From JACVRW01 sp963803245 (GTDB lineage: Bacteria; Actinomycetota; Thermoleophilia; Solirubrobacterales; Thermoleophilaceae): a stretch of DNA of 64,000 nucleotides. Below the pieces are notes generated by a model. That model saw only the letters and a program-made list of their open reading frames with translations. It ran no database searches and was not told the origin of the DNA. Made by a program: the position numbers and the translations under genes. Shown here piece by piece: positions 50,764 through 58,953 of this stretch. The stretch's first letter is position 1. Every line of letters starts with the position of its first letter. The stretch covers positions 62,001 to 126,000 of the forward strand of contig CAWDLI010000004.1 in the NCBI GenBank assembly GCA_963803245.1. Direction: 5' to 3'.

Positions 50764-52308
50764 TCAGGCGGCCGGGGTGGGCGGGCCGGGAGCCGCGAGA
50801 TCCCGGTCCCGGATCAGCAGCAGCGACAGCACCGCTCCCGCGAACGCGATGATCGCGGCCAGCACGATGATGGCGTTCAAGCCGTCGATGAACGCCCGGT
50901 TGGCGGCGTCCGCCACGATGTCGCGGGCGCCGGGAGGCACGGCGCCGATGGCCTGCTGGGCGCCGCCTGAGGCCACGGCCTCGCCCAGGCGGTCCGCGGC
51001 CCCGGGCGGCACCGGCGCGCCCGCGAGCAGCGTCTCCAGCCGGCCGGTCACGTGCGACTGGAAGACGGCGCCCAGCCCCGCGATGCCGGTGGCGATGCCC
51101 ACCTGGCGGAAGGTGTTGTTGATCCCGGAGGCGGTGCCGCTGAGTCGCTCCTCGACGACGCTCACCGCCGCGTAGCTGAGCGGGGCGTTGACGAAGCCGA
51201 CGCCGGCACCCGCGATGAGGAAGCCGGCCAGCAGCGTGGTCCACGTCGAGGAGGGCGTGACGCCGCCCATGAGCAGCAGGCCGGTGCCGACGGCCGCGAG
51301 CCCGCCGAAGATCAGCACGCGCACCGGCACCCGTTGGGCGAGCCGCGCGGCGAGCGGGGCGGCCACGAAGGACAGGACCGACACGGGCAGGAAGCGCAGG
51401 CCCGCCTGGAACGGCGAGTACCTGAGCACGTTCTGCATGTAGAGCGTGAGGTAGAGAAACATCGAGAACATCGACGCCGAGATCGAGAAGGCGGCTATCT
51501 GGGCGCCGGTGAAGGCCGGCTTGCGGAAGAGCGCGAGGTCGAGCATCGGCTGCGACCCGTGCCGCTCCACGACCACGAAGGCGATCAGGAGCGCCGCCGA
51601 GGCGGCCAGCAGGCCGAGGATCATCGCGCTCCCCCAGCCCTCGGCGTTGCCGCGGATCAGGGCGAACACCAGACAGAAGAGCCCGCCGCTGAAGGTCACG
51701 ACGCCCCCCCAGTCGATCCGCGCGCGCGTCTCCGGGCGGTACTCGTTCAGCTTCAGCAGCGTCACGATCACCGTCAGCGCGCCGATGGGCACGTTCACGA
51801 AGAAGATCCACTCCCAGCCGAGGTGCTCTGTGAGCGCGCCGCCCACGAGCGGGCCGACCGCCACCGCCGCGCCGATCGTGGCCCCCCAGACGCCGAAGGC
51901 GCTGGCGCGCTCGCGGCCCTGGTACTCCTGGGCGATCAGCGCCGGGGCGCAGGCGAACATCACGGCGCCGCCGAGGCCCTGGAACCCGCGAGCGAGGTTG
52001 AGGACCGTGGGCGTGCCGGAGAGCCCGCACAGCAGCGACGCCAGGCTGAACAGGACCAGGCCGATGGCAAACACGCGCCGGCGGCCGAAGAGGTCAGCCA
52101 GGGAGCCGGCCGTGAGGAGCACGGACGCCAGCATCAGCGAGTAGGCGTCCACCACCCATTGGAGGTCGGTGAAGCTGGCGTCCAGCTCGCGCTGGATGTC
52201 CGGCAGCGCCACGTTCACCACCGTGATGTCCAGCAGCAGCATGAAGGTGCCGAGGCATACGGCCAGGAGGGTCCAGCGCTGCGAGCTCACCCGAGGCCTA
52301 TTCCCCAA
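50764..52308 (-). CDS. MFS drug exporter, EmrB/QacA (DHA2) family
   Basis: 514 residues with about 14 hydrophobic helices. FMLLLDITVVNVALPDIQRE (motif D1), the motif A-like GSLADLFGRRRVF and WIFFVNVPIGAL are diagnostic for proton-coupled DHA2 multidrug exporters. No regulator or membrane fusion gene is adjacent. It is divergent from the site-2 protease gene (60 bp between starts) and lies upstream of icd on the same strand. Confidence 0.93.
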   Translation of the reverse strand: MGNRPRVSSQRWTLLAVCLGTFMLLLDITVVNVALPDIQRELDASFTDLQWVVDAYSLMLASVLLTAGSLADLFGRRRVFAIGLVLFSLASLLCGLSGTPTVLNLARGFQGLGGAVMFACAPALIAQEYQGRERASAFGVWGATIGAAVAVGPLVGGALTEHLGWEWIFFVNVPIGALTVIVTLLKLNEYRPETRARIDWGGVVTFSGGLFCLVFALIRGNAEGWGSAMILGLLAASAALLIAFVVVERHGSQPMLDLALFRKPAFTGAQIAAFSISASMFSMFLYLTLYMQNVLRYSPFQAGLRFLPVSVLSFVAAPLAARLAQRVPVRVLIFGGLAAVGTGLLLMGGVTPSSTWTTLLAGFLIAGAGVGFVNAPLSYAAVSVVEERLSGTASGINNTFRQVGIATGIAGLGAVFQSHVTGRLETLLAGAPVPPGAADRLGEAVASGGAQQAIGAVPPGARDIVADAANRAFIDGLNAIIVLAAIIAFAGAVLSLLLIRDRDLAAPGPPTPAA

Positions 52309-52368
52309 TCCGCGCCGCCTACGCGCGGCGGGCGGTCAGGCACGTGCGACCTGCCACCATCCCCTCGC

Positions 52369-53523
52369 ATGTTGGGGGGCAGCTCGATCCAGCTCGCGCG
52401 AATCTTCGGCATCCGCATCGGAGTGGACGCCAGCTGGTTTTTCGTTCTCTTCCTGATCATCTGGTCGTTCTCCGGGGACTACGCGGACCTGTTCCCGGGC
52501 CAGGACGGTAAGGCCTTCGCGCTCGCGACGGTCACCGCCCTCCTCTTCTTCGGATCGATCGTCCTGCACGAGCTGGGGCACGCGGTGGTCGCGATGCGGA
52601 ACGGGATACCCATCTCGGGCATCGACCTGTGGCTGTTCGGCGGCGTGGCGAAGCTCGAGCGCGACACCGACTCGCCCGGCGTGGAGTTCCGCGTGGCCGT
52701 CGCGGGGCCGCTGGTCACGCTCGCGATCGTGGTGCTCTGCTTCGGCGCGGCGAGCGCGCTGTCGGGCACCGAAGACGCCGTGAACGCCTCGTCGTTCGAC
52801 ATCGGCAACTTCAGCGAGGCCACGGCGGTGCTCGGCCATCTGGCGTCGATCAATGCCTTCGTGCTGATCTTCAACCTGATCCCGGGCTTCCCGCTCGACG
52901 GCGGTCGCATCGCGAGGGCGATCGTCTGGAAGCTGACCGGCGATCGCACGAGGGCCACACGCCTCGCCGCGCGGCTGGGGCGCGGGGTGGCCTACCTGAT
53001 GATCGCCCTCGGCGGCTACATGCTCCTGCGCGGAGACGCGATCGGCGGACTGTGGCTCGGCTTCATCGGATGGTTCCTCGCGCAGGCGGCACGCTCGGCC
53101 GAGGTGCAGGCCGCGTTCGCAGGGCGGATCGAGGGGCTCAGCGTGGCCGACGTAATGGACGGCGAGCCGGTGGCGATCCCGGAGACGCTGAGCCTCGACC
53201 GCGCGGAGGAGGAGTTCTTCCTTCGCTACGGCTGGCCGTGGTTCCCCGTGGTGGATGCCTCGGGGCGCCTCGTGGGCGTCGTCTCCCGCGAGGCGGTGGA
53301 GAGCGTGGCCGAGCAGGTGCGCCCGTCGCGGCCGGTGGCCTCCGTGATGGCCCGCGACGAGGGCGACAGCGACCTCCGCGTGCGGCTGGAGGACCCGCTC
53401 GAGACGCTTCTGAGCCGCGAGGGACTGGCCCGCCTCGGAGCGATCATGGCCGTGGACGGCGACGGCGTCCTGCGCGGGATCGTGACCGTCGACCGGGTGC
53501 GACGGGCGCTCCGGCCCGCCTGA
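52369..53523 (+). CDS. site-2 protease (M50) with C-terminal CBS domains
   Basis: 384 residues from ATG 52369. Membrane zinc protease with the HExxH site in IVLHELGHAVVA (His67, Glu68, His71) and the third ligand in NLIPGFPLDGGRI. PISGIDLWLFGGVAKLERD belongs to the same family. Residues about 255-384 form a CBS pair (VADVMDGEPVAIPE; LVGVVSREAVESVAEQV), as in actinobacterial Rv2625c-like proteins. The CBS pair probably senses nucleotides. The substrate is not evident. Its 3' end overlaps the convergent DUF559 gene by 80 bp. Confidence 0.92.
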   Translation: MLGGSSIQLARIFGIRIGVDASWFFVLFLIIWSFSGDYADLFPGQDGKAFALATVTALLFFGSIVLHELGHAVVAMRNGIPISGIDLWLFGGVAKLERDTDSPGVEFRVAVAGPLVTLAIVVLCFGAASALSGTEDAVNASSFDIGNFSEATAVLGHLASINAFVLIFNLIPGFPLDGGRIARAIVWKLTGDRTRATRLAARLGRGVAYLMIALGGYMLLRGDAIGGLWLGFIGWFLAQAARSAEVQAAFAGRIEGLSVADVMDGEPVAIPETLSLDRAEEEFFLRYGWPWFPVVDASGRLVGVVSREAVESVAEQVRPSRPVASVMARDEGDSDLRVRLEDPLETLLSREGLARLGAIMAVDGDGVLRGIVTVDRVRRALRPA

Positions 53524-54295
53524 GCTCGTCGGCCACGACGGCCGGCTCGCCCTCTACGCGGCGGTGGGTGAAGCGCATGACGCGGTAGCCGGAGGCCGTG
53601 AGCTCCGAGTCGCGCGCGCGGTCCGCCTCGAACGCTCGCCGTGTGCGGTGCGCGGCATGGCCGTCGAGCTCGACTATCAGTCGCGGCCTGCGCCAGACGA
53701 AGTCGACCTCGTAGCCGTTCACGTGCGCGTTCGTCTCGGGCCGGGTGAGGAAGTGGCTGCCGCACAGGGCGAGGAACCTCTCCTCCAACTCGGAGCGAGT
53801 ACGGGTGGAGCCTGCCGCGTGCCGGGCCAGAACGCCGGCGAGCACCCCGGCGCCGTGGCGTCCTGGGATGGAGCGGAGACCCTTGAGGTCGAGCCTGAGG
53901 TACTCGGCCTCGTCGATGGCGCGCTCGAGGCCGCGGCGCGTGAGCACGTCGGCGAGGTCGATCAGGGTGCGAGCGGGTGTCGTGACGGGGATGCCTTCGA
54001 CGATGCAGCGATGCTCGGGTGGGACCTCGGCGCGGTGGACGAGAATGTCCCGTGGCCTGCGATCGCCGGGTGCGCTGACCTCGAAGAACGCTGTGGTCGG
54101 GCCCAATCTCAGAAGCTCGGCGGCACTTCGGTGGCTGAGAACCGCTCCGTCACGGCAGGCGAGCACGGCGGCCATCAGCTGCCCGTAGCGGGGAAGGACT
54201 GGGTGACCGACGGCGTACACGCCCCGGTGGATCCGGTGAAGCCGACCGGTCCGAACGCGCCACGCGATCGCGCCCTCACCCAGTCCATGCGACAT
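53444..54295 (-). CDS. AbiEi-like antitoxin N-domain plus DUF559 nuclease-fold protein
   Basis: 283 residues from the ATG at 54293-54295. The N-terminal part (LHRIHRGVYAVGHP, VTTPARTLIDLADVL) is the winged-helix region of AbiEi-type antitoxins. The C-terminus (YEVDFVWRRPRLIVELDGHA, then YRVMRFTHRRV) is the Vsr-like PD-(D/E)xK fold of DUF559 with the Asp and Glu in place. Coding-like sequence (AELAARQHGPVSGRQL) continues upstream of the ATG to a CTG at 54349, so the real start may be earlier. No AbiEii toxin gene is adjacent. These are frequent solitary genes in actinobacteria, and their function is unproven. Confidence 0.75.
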   Translation of the reverse strand: MSHGLGEGAIAWRVRTGRLHRIHRGVYAVGHPVLPRYGQLMAAVLACRDGAVLSHRSAAELLRLGPTTAFFEVSAPGDRRPRDILVHRAEVPPEHRCIVEGIPVTTPARTLIDLADVLTRRGLERAIDEAEYLRLDLKGLRSIPGRHGAGVLAGVLARHAAGSTRTRSELEERFLALCGSHFLTRPETNAHVNGYEVDFVWRRPRLIVELDGHAAHRTRRAFEADRARDSELTASGYRVMRFTHRRVEGEPAVVADELRRAGAPVAPGRRSRSRAGRRRRPRP

Positions 54296-54486
54296 GAGCT
54301 GTCGACCTGAGACCGGGCCGTGCTGGCGTGCCGCAAGTTCGGCAATCAGGTGATCGGCAGGGGGTGTGGGGAGTTTCCGATGTATGCCGACGGAAAGTCC
54401 CCAGACCCCCCTTCCAGCCCCCGCTTATGTGGCCCCCGGGAGGGCCGCGTCCGTACGTTCCCTAGAATCGCGGCCGCCTCATCCAG

Positions 54487-56169
54487 ATGCCTTCTCACGA
54501 CGTCCTAGTGATCGGGGCCGGTCTTGCCGGCCAGCGCGCAGCCCTCGCAGCAGCGGAGGGGGGCGCATCCGTGGGCATCATCTCCAAGGTCCACCCGGTG
54601 CGCTCGCACTCGAACGCGGCCCAGGGCGGGATCAACGCGGCGCTCAATCCCGAGGACACCTGGGAGTCGCACGCCTTCGACACCATCAAGGGGTCCGACT
54701 ACCTCGGCGACCAGGACGCCATCGAGATCATGTGCCGCGAGGCGCCCTCCGAGCTGCTCGAGCTCGAGCACTGGGGGGTGACCTTCCACCGCAACGAGGA
54801 GGGCCGGCTCGGCACCCGCGCCTTCGGCGGCGCGTCGGCGGCGCGGACCTACTACGTCGCCGACATCACGGGCCAGGCGATCCTGCACGTGCTCTACGAG
54901 CAGCTGATGCGTCACGAGGAGGTGTACCGCTACGAGGAATGGTTCACCACCGCGCTCGCCCGGGACGACGAGGGCCGGATCGCCGGCGCGGTCACGCGCA
55001 ACATGCGCGACGGCTCGATGGAGCTGTTCTCGGCGAAGTCGGTGATCCTGGCCACCGGCGGCAACGGCCAAATCTACGACCCGACCACCAACGCGCTCAT
55101 CTGCACCGGCGACGGCATCGCGATGGCCTACCGGGTCGGCGCCCCGCTCATGGACATGGAGATGATCCAGTACCACCCCACCACCCTGGCCGGGCTGGGG
55201 CTGCTGATCACCGAGGGCGCCCGCGGCGAGGGCGCGCACCTCTACAACGCCCAGGGCGAGCGCTTCATGGAGAAGTACGCACCGAACAAGATGGAGCTGG
55301 CCTCGCGTGACGTGGTGTCGCGCGCCGAGCAGACCGAGATCAACGAGGGCCGTGGCTTCCCGGACGGCACCGTGGCCCTCGACATCACGGTGGTGCCCCG
55401 GAAGCGCATCCACGAGGCGCTCAGGGAGATCGTGAACGTCGGTCGCGACTTCGCCGGCGTGGACATCACCCGGGAGCCGATCCACATCAAGCCGGGCAAC
55501 CACTACACGATGGGCGGCGTGCGCACGGACGTGGACGGGCAGACGCCGATCCCCGGGCTCTACGCGGCCGGCGAGTGCGCCTGCGTGTCCGTGCACGGCG
55601 GCAACCGCCTCGGCGCCAACTCGCTCCTCGACACGCTCGTGTTCGGCCGCCGGGCGGGGGCCCACGCGGCCCGCGCCGCGCAGGGCACCCCGCTTCCACA
55701 GCCCTCGCGTGAGTCGCTCGGCCAGGAGGAGGCGACCGTCGAGGCGATCGTGAGCCGCGACCGCAGCGGGCGGCGCGTGTCCGAGGTCAAGGCGGAGCTG
55801 GGCAAGACGATGGACAGGTACGTGGCCGTCTTCCGCGACGAGGAGGGGCTCAACACCGCCCTCGAGATCGTGCGCCGCCTCAGGGAGGAGGCGCAGACCG
55901 TGGCGGTCGACGACAAGGGCAACGTCTTCAACCAGGACGTGCTCGGGGCGCTCGAGCTCCAGTTCATGCTGGACAACGCCGAGGCCATGGTGGTGTCCGC
56001 CCTCGAGCGCAAGGAGAGCCGCGGGGCCCAGTACCGGACCGACTTCCCGGAGCGCAACGACGGGGCGTGGCTCAAGCACATCAACGTCTCGGCGAACGGC
56101 GACGAGCCCGAGGTGTCCTACTCCGAGGTCACTCTGACACAGTGGGAGCCAGAGGAACGGACCTACTGA
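54487..56169 (+). CDS. sdhA: succinate dehydrogenase flavoprotein subunit
   Basis: 560 residues. FAD-binding VLVIGAGLAGQRAALAAAEG, the FAD-attachment His region SKVHPVRSHSNAAQGGINAA, EMIQYHPTT and the active-site Arg region TEGARGEGAHL, then NHYTMGGV, and the C-terminal helical domain. It oxidises succinate to fumarate. The next genes encode the iron-sulfur subunit and a CCG-domain protein. No SdhC/SdhD membrane anchor gene is in the cluster. Confidence 0.95.
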   Translation: MPSHDVLVIGAGLAGQRAALAAAEGGASVGIISKVHPVRSHSNAAQGGINAALNPEDTWESHAFDTIKGSDYLGDQDAIEIMCREAPSELLELEHWGVTFHRNEEGRLGTRAFGGASAARTYYVADITGQAILHVLYEQLMRHEEVYRYEEWFTTALARDDEGRIAGAVTRNMRDGSMELFSAKSVILATGGNGQIYDPTTNALICTGDGIAMAYRVGAPLMDMEMIQYHPTTLAGLGLLITEGARGEGAHLYNAQGERFMEKYAPNKMELASRDVVSRAEQTEINEGRGFPDGTVALDITVVPRKRIHEALREIVNVGRDFAGVDITREPIHIKPGNHYTMGGVRTDVDGQTPIPGLYAAGECACVSVHGGNRLGANSLLDTLVFGRRAGAHAARAAQGTPLPQPSRESLGQEEATVEAIVSRDRSGRRVSEVKAELGKTMDRYVAVFRDEEGLNTALEIVRRLREEAQTVAVDDKGNVFNQDVLGALELQFMLDNAEAMVVSALERKESRGAQYRTDFPERNDGAWLKHINVSANGDEPEVSYSEVTLTQWEPEERTY

Positions 56170-56170
56170 C

Positions 56171-57235
56171 GTGGCCGATTACCAGCTGAAAATCCGTCGT
56201 TTCGACCCGGAGTCGGGGGAGCCCGCCTACTGGGAGAACCACGGCGTGGACCTCCCGCCCGAGCGCTCGGTGCTCGACGGGATCCTCCAGGTGAAGGACC
56301 GCACGGACGGCTCGATCGCGATCCGCTGTTCCTGCAGGGCGGCCATCTGCGGATCGTGCGGCGTCCGGATCAACGGCAAGTCCGCGCTCGCCTGCAACAC
56401 CCGCATCGGCGAGGCCGCCGAGGGCGCGCGCGACGGGGAGATCACCGTCGAGCCGATGGGGAACATGCCCGTGATCAAGGACCTGATCACCGACATGGAG
56501 GCCGTGCACTGGAAGAAGATCCGCAGGGTCGTGCCGTGGCTGCTTCCCGCCGACGAGCCACCCCCCAACAGCGAGTACATCGTGCCCGCCGAGGCGATGC
56601 TCGACGTGACCCAGGCGATGGCGTGCATCCAGTGCGGGGTGTGCGTGTCGGCCTGCCTGTCGCTGGAGGTCGACCCCGAGTTCATCGGCCCCGCCGCGCT
56701 GGCCAAGGCGTACCGATTCGTGGGCGATCCGCGCGACGGCGAGCACGAGACGCGCCTGAAGGACCTGGCGGCCGATCCGCACGGCATCTACGACTGCACC
56801 CACTGCTTCGCGTGCGTCGAGGTCTGCCCGAAGGACGTGGCGCCGATGAACCAGATCATGCGCCTCCGCCGCAAGGCGTCCGACGACTTCGAGATCAAGG
56901 ACGACAACAACGGCTACGGCCACGAGAAGGCGTTCGTGAAGCTCGTCGAGAAGTACGGCACCCTGCACGAGGCTCAGCTGCTCCCGCGCTCCTTCGGCCA
57001 GGGCAGCCTGGTCCGCGGCCAGCTCGAGCCGGGCGCGGTCAAGCAGCTCATCCGCGAGCTTCCCACCGCGGCGCGCGGCCTCAAGTCGGGGAAGGTCACG
57101 CCGAAGAAGGCGCTCCTCCATCCGAAGCTTCCGGACCAGGATCAGGTGCGGCGAATCTTCCACGAGATCGAGTCGCACGACGAGCGCATCGAGCTCAACC
57201 TCTACATCGTCGGAGAGTCTGGAGGCGAGGAGTGA
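56171..57235 (+). CDS. sdhB: succinate dehydrogenase iron-sulfur subunit, long form
   Basis: 354 residues from the GTG at 56171, one base after the sdhA stop. The 2Fe-2S motif is IRCSCRAAICGSCGVRING; the 4Fe-4S and 3Fe-4S cysteines follow in ACIQCGVCVSACLS and CTHCFACVEVCPKD. Typical SdhB is about 240 residues. Here about 100 more follow (KAFVKLVEKYGTLHEAQLLP and on), as in the class of soluble or peripheral fumarate reductase/heterodisulfide-type complexes. The C-terminal extension likely binds the CCG-domain partner. Confidence 0.93.
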   Translation: MADYQLKIRRFDPESGEPAYWENHGVDLPPERSVLDGILQVKDRTDGSIAIRCSCRAAICGSCGVRINGKSALACNTRIGEAAEGARDGEITVEPMGNMPVIKDLITDMEAVHWKKIRRVVPWLLPADEPPPNSEYIVPAEAMLDVTQAMACIQCGVCVSACLSLEVDPEFIGPAALAKAYRFVGDPRDGEHETRLKDLAADPHGIYDCTHCFACVEVCPKDVAPMNQIMRLRRKASDDFEIKDDNNGYGHEKAFVKLVEKYGTLHEAQLLPRSFGQGSLVRGQLEPGAVKQLIRELPTAARGLKSGKVTPKKALLHPKLPDQDQVRRIFHEIESHDERIELNLYIVGESGGEE

Positions 57236-58134
57236 AGCTCGCGTACTGGCCGGGCTGTGTGTCGCGCGGGTTCACGCCCGAGCTGCACGGCTCTGTTTCC
57301 AAGGTGGCACCGCTGCTCGACCTCGAGCTGGTGGAGCTCGACCGTGCCAACTGCTGCGGCGCCGGCGTTGTGGCCGAGCACAACCAGGAGCTGGCCGATT
57401 CGCTCAACGCCCGCACGTTCGCGATGGCGCAGAGCGTGGAGGGCGCGGCGGGCATGATGAACATCTGCTCCACCTGCCAGGGCGCGCAGTCGGAGTGCCA
57501 GGAACGCCTCGACGCCAGCTCCGAGTACCGAGCCGAGGTCAATACCCACCTCAAGCCCGAGCAGCTCTCATACGAGAAGTCGGACGGCTGGTGGAACAAG
57601 AACTTCCTGTGGATCCTGGTCGAGGAGATCGGCCTCGACGCCCTGCGCGAGCGAGTCAAGCGCCCCCTCGACGGCCTCCGGATCGCGCCGTTCTACGGCT
57701 GCTACATCGTTCGGCCCACCAAGCGGCTCGGCTTCGACCAGCACCCCGAGCGCGACGTGTACCTCGAGCAGCTGATCGAGGTGCTGGGCGCCGAGCCGGT
57801 GGACTACGCCGGGGCGCGCAAGTGCTGCGGCTTCCCGGTCATCACCATGAACCGGACGACCTCCTTGCGCCAGGCGGGTCGCCACCTCGCCGACGCCATC
57901 GACGCGGGCGCGGACTGCCTCGTGACCCCCTGCCCGCTCTGCCACCTGAACCTCGACATGCAGCAGCCCGCCGCCGAGCGCTTCGTCGAGCGCGACCTCG
58001 GCGTGCCGGTCCTGCACCTGCCGCAGATGGTCGGCCTTGCGCTCGGCCTCGAGCCGAAGGAGCTCGGGATGGGCAAGCACGTGGTCTCCACCGGAGACGT
58101 GCAGCGCAAGGTCGCTCAACTCGCTGCCGCGTAG
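57232..58134 (+). CDS. CCG-domain protein, type E succinate dehydrogenase / HdrB-like subunit
   Basis: 300 residues from a GTG overlapping the sdhB stop (GTGA). Two CCG domains: ANCCGAG with CSTCQGA, and KCCGFPV with CPLCHLN. These bind iron-sulfur clusters in HdrB, GlpC and the SdhE subunit of archaeal and cyanobacterial type E succinate dehydrogenases. With no SdhC/D anchors, this protein probably passes electrons from SdhB to the quinone or to the membrane. A palindromic repeat follows the stop codon. Confidence 0.9.
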   Translation: MKLAYWPGCVSRGFTPELHGSVSKVAPLLDLELVELDRANCCGAGVVAEHNQELADSLNARTFAMAQSVEGAAGMMNICSTCQGAQSECQERLDASSEYRAEVNTHLKPEQLSYEKSDGWWNKNFLWILVEEIGLDALRERVKRPLDGLRIAPFYGCYIVRPTKRLGFDQHPERDVYLEQLIEVLGAEPVDYAGARKCCGFPVITMNRTTSLRQAGRHLADAIDAGADCLVTPCPLCHLNLDMQQPAAERFVERDLGVPVLHLPQMVGLALGLEPKELGMGKHVVSTGDVQRKVAQLAAA

Positions 58135-58136
58135 TC

Positions 58137-58172
58137 CATCGGTGCGCAGCCGGCCGAGCCGGCTGCTTCCGC
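58137..58172 (+). repeat. dispersed palindromic element, copy G
   Basis: Stem GCAGCCGGC/GCCGGCTGC with loop CGA: both arms are changed together relative to the common version. It starts 2 bp after the stop of the CCG-domain gene. Confidence 0.9.
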
Positions 58173-58271
58173 ACAGCCTCCCCCCAATTTCCGGGTTTGC
58201 AGGACGAAACTCGGTCAGGATTCGAGCGCACCTCCACATGCGCTCCACCGGCGCTCCTAGACTCCCGCGCG

Positions 58272-58910
58272 ATGCCAACCGTGGTTTCGGCACGGTTCGA
58301 GGATCTCGTCGCGCTCGCTCTGAGCGTCCTCATCGCCGAGGACCCGAACCTTGATCTCGTTGAGTCCGACGTGTCGGTCGACGACCTCGAGGACGCGATC
58401 GCGCGGCACCGTCCGAAGGTGACTCTCCTGAACCTCGGAACGCTGCACTCGCCGACGCAGGTCTTCTCACTGCACAGGAGCTACCCCGAGACCTCGCTCG
58501 TGGTGCTGGCGAACAGCCCCACCGCCGCGGACTTCAACCAGATGCTGTCGTACGGAGCCACCGCCTGCCTGTCGAAGGAGACGGAGGCCCGGGACGTGAT
58601 CAGCGCCATCCACCTCGCCGCGCGCGGGATGCACGTGCTCCCGCAGACGGCCACCGCCCACGGCGGGGATCCGGTGCGGATCCGCGGAGTGGACCAGCTG
58701 ACCCCGCGCGAGGGCGAGGTGCTCGCGCAGCTGCAGGGCGGCGCCACCAACGCCGAGATCGCCGAGCGGCTCGCGATCGGGGTGGAGACGGTGCGCACCC
58801 ACGCTCGCAAGATCTACCGCAAGCTCGGCATCGCCTCGCGGCGCGAGCTGGCGCGCCTCGAGCGCCAGGGTCTGGTCTCCCTGGAACGCCGTTCCGGCGT
58901 CCCCGGATGA
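58272..58910 (+). CDS. LuxR-type regulator with atypical receiver domain
   Basis: 212 residues. The C-terminal LuxR HTH (about 145-205) is clear: LTPREGEVLAQLQGGATNAE, then VETVRTHARKIYRKLGI. The N-terminal 120 residues look like a response-regulator receiver, with the SKE lysine near residue 104. The phosphoacceptor position reads LLNLGTL, where DLxMP is usual, so an Asp is missing. It is likely controlled without phosphorylation. No histidine kinase is adjacent. It stands alone between two palindromic repeats. Confidence 0.82.
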   Translation: MPTVVSARFEDLVALALSVLIAEDPNLDLVESDVSVDDLEDAIARHRPKVTLLNLGTLHSPTQVFSLHRSYPETSLVVLANSPTAADFNQMLSYGATACLSKETEARDVISAIHLAARGMHVLPQTATAHGGDPVRIRGVDQLTPREGEVLAQLQGGATNAEIAERLAIGVETVRTHARKIYRKLGIASRRELARLERQGLVSLERRSGVPG

Positions 58911-58946
58911 CATCGGTGCGCACCCGGCCAAGCCGGGTGCTTCCGC
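58911..58946 (+). repeat. dispersed palindromic element, copy H
   Basis: Stem GCACCCGGC/GCCGGGTGC with loop CAA. It begins at the base directly after the TGA of the LuxR-type gene. Confidence 0.9.
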
Positions 58947-58953
58947 AACACCA

